Source: Candidatus Moanabacter tarae | Lineage (GTDB): Bacteria > Verrucomicrobiota > Verrucomicrobiia > Opitutales > UBA2987 | Assembly (NCBI GenBank): GCA_003226295.1 | Contig: CP029803.1 | Coordinates: 1,417,477 to 1,481,476 of the forward strand | Length of the DNA stretch: 64,000 nt | Reading direction: 5' to 3' | Notes under the pieces: generated by a model | Seen by the model: the letters and a program-made list of their open reading frames with translations, nothing else | What the model was told of the DNA's origin: nothing | Databases searched by the model: none | Program-made: the position numbers and the translations under genes | Part shown: piece after piece, positions 62,874-64,000 of the stretch | How the letters are laid out: each line of letters opens with the position of its first letter | Position numbering within the stretch: the stretch's first letter is position 1

Positions 62874-64000
62874 TTAATACTCTTCAATTCGCTGTGTCAC
62901 AATGAGAGAAACGAGGCATATGCCGGCCCCCCCCAAAAAAATCACTTCATACCCAAAAAGGTACCAGGCATAACCACCCATCAGGGGAGCCGCTACAGAA
63001 GCAACATGATTCATGGTCACCCCCATAGAAAGGGTAGGACGGAGTTCTTCGGGGGAGGCAATTCTGTGAAGATAAGTAGTGAGCGCTATTCCTCCAAAAA
63101 AAATAACGTTGTCGAGACAGTAGAGAACATAAAGAACCGGCCTATCCTTAATGAAGGCATAGCCCAGAAATATGAAAAACAACCCAATATAACTTGCGCT
63201 CAGCATTCGACGCTCGCCGAATCGGTCGACTAAACGTCCCAACATCGGCCCAGTCATCATCACCACCACTTGATTAAAAAGCACAAGCACGATTGTAGTT
63301 TCAATCGGCATATGGTGTACCTTAACCAAAGCAAAGATCGCAAATGTGATAAACATCTGTTTCCGGCAGCCCTGAAGGAATTCAAGCAAGTAAAAGTAAC
63401 GGAACTTGCGCTTAAAAACAAAATTCTCTCCCTGTACCGAGTCACCCCTTTCAGTCATAAAGAGAAGACCTAATCCACCAATTATCGCAGCCGCACCAGC
63501 TAAAACGAACAAGCCGTCGTATCCAAGGAAACGAAATGTAATCAGACAAAACAGGATCGCTGCAAGTCCACCGAATCCGCTAACACTTCGGAGCAACCCA
63601 AGAACCCTTCCTTTCTCCTTGTCCTCAGAAAACGTGAGCGCCATTGCTGCCTCAAGAGGAATCCAGCAATGGAAACCAATACTCCAGACCACTGAAAACA
63701 AGGCCAACGTTAGAACTGAATCAACTTGAGTAAACCCGATGATTCCAAGTCCGAGGAATACAAGACTCCAACAACCAAATAGCGCTGGCGCCACCCCAAT
63801 CAGTAGGGCAAGTATGATTACATTCAGTAACCCTGGAATCTCCCTTAGCGCTTCAATTATTCCTAATTCGTGCGCTTCAATGCCCACCCTCTCAACGATG
63901 AAATTATTGTAGAGTGTAAACAGAACTCCAAAGAATCCACCCACCATGAGCACCGCGAATAAGAGCAGGGCGAAATTCCTATTCCAGCCTGTTTTTTTTC
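62874..64000 (-). CDS. MFS-type membrane transporter, N-terminus beyond window
   Basis: A major-facilitator-like transporter with about 11 visible hydrophobic segments. The loop between TM2 and TM3 is not clear, but the Arg/Asp-rich GRLVDRFGERRML motif near the centre is a family-typical MFS loop. The frame continues upstream of the GTG at 63953 (reading ...KKTGWNRNFALLLFAVLMVGG without a stop) to the window end, so this gene is 5' partial. Substrate unknown; sugar or organic acid transport is plausible from the context. Confidence 0.85.
   Translation of the reverse strand, partial: KKTGWNRNFALLLFAVLMVGGFFGVLFTLYNNFIVERVGIEAHELGIIEALREIPGLLNVIILALLIGVAPALFGCWSLVFLGLGIIGFTQVDSVLTLALFSVVWSIGFHCWIPLEAAMALTFSEDKEKGRVLGLLRSVSGFGGLAAILFCLITFRFLGYDGLFVLAGAAAIIGGLGLLFMTERGDSVQGENFVFKRKFRYFYLLEFLQGCRKQMFITFAIFALVKVHHMPIETTIVLVLFNQVVVMMTGPMLGRLVDRFGERRMLSASYIGLFFIFLGYAFIKDRPVLYVLYCLDNVIFFGGIALTTYLHRIASPEELRPTLSMGVTMNHVASVAAPLMGGYAWYLFGYEVIFLGGAGICLVSLIVTQRIEEY

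Overview
The window looks like a chromosomal piece of a marine, free-living Gram-negative bacterium of the Planctomycetes-Verrucomicrobia-Chlamydiae group, most likely a Verrucomicrobiota/Opitutae-type genome. This is an inference. It rests on a 623-residue GreA-type factor with a very long N-terminal extension, an mcsA-mcsB-clpC operon, MEP-pathway isoprenoid genes, and a dense stock of phytanoyl-CoA dioxygenase-like (PhyH), enolase-superfamily and Gfo/Idh/MocA proteins as seen in oligotrophic marine heterotrophs. Base composition is about 46-48% GC by eye, with one clearly richer block (26.0-29.9 kb).

Layout. 1-8.5 kb: accessory catabolic genes (three PhyH-like dioxygenases, a DgoD-like sugar-acid dehydratase, a DsbA-family protein, a Gfo/Idh/MocA oxidoreductase, a xylose-isomerase-like TIM barrel, an M19 dipeptidase). 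8.8-23.9 kb: housekeeping genes: tRNA-Leu(UAA), rsmB, long greA, ptsI, ispE, ispD, ispF, ndk, the clpC-mcsB-mcsA protein-arginine-phosphorylation operon, and ilvE. 24.2-25.3 kb: a sugar oxidoreductase, followed by a complete one-piece tmRNA (ssrA, 25638-25992). 26.0-29.9 kb: a GC-rich three-gene phosphonate operon (phosphonoacetate hydrolase, phosphonoacetaldehyde dehydrogenase, PhpC-like iron alcohol dehydrogenase) directly behind ssrA, a typical island position. 30.2-41.6 kb: three more enolase-superfamily enzymes, a divergent Nramp-family transporter, a fourth PhyH protein, a secreted basic repeat protein, a tandem-cyclase protein and a GH4 glycosidase. 41.9-43.6 kb: a probable selenoprotein of the UGSC type, whose in-frame UGA is followed by a SECIS-like hairpin. 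43.8-50.1 kb: proton-translocating transhydrogenase (pntAA-pntAB-pntB) and sulfate activation (cysD-cysNC). 50.3-64 kb: cupins, an amidohydrolase, a cyclophilin with no ordinary start codon, oxidoreductases, a transaldolase-like protein, an almost perfect 2024-bp tandem duplication carrying a 619-codon gene twice, an aldo/keto reductase and a truncated MFS transporter.

How it fits together. The accessory genes suggest scavenging of carbohydrate acids, sugars and phosphonates from dissolved organic matter. The phosphonate operon would turn 2-hydroxyethylphosphonate or phosphonoacetaldehyde into acetate and phosphate. CysD/CysNC make PAPS and Pnt supplies NADPH, although no sulfite-forming reductase is in view. 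The most notable items are the unannotated-looking selenoprotein at 41919-43562, the phosphonate operon behind ssrA, and the perfect tandem duplication at 55597-59654. All functional calls come from motif recognition without database searches.
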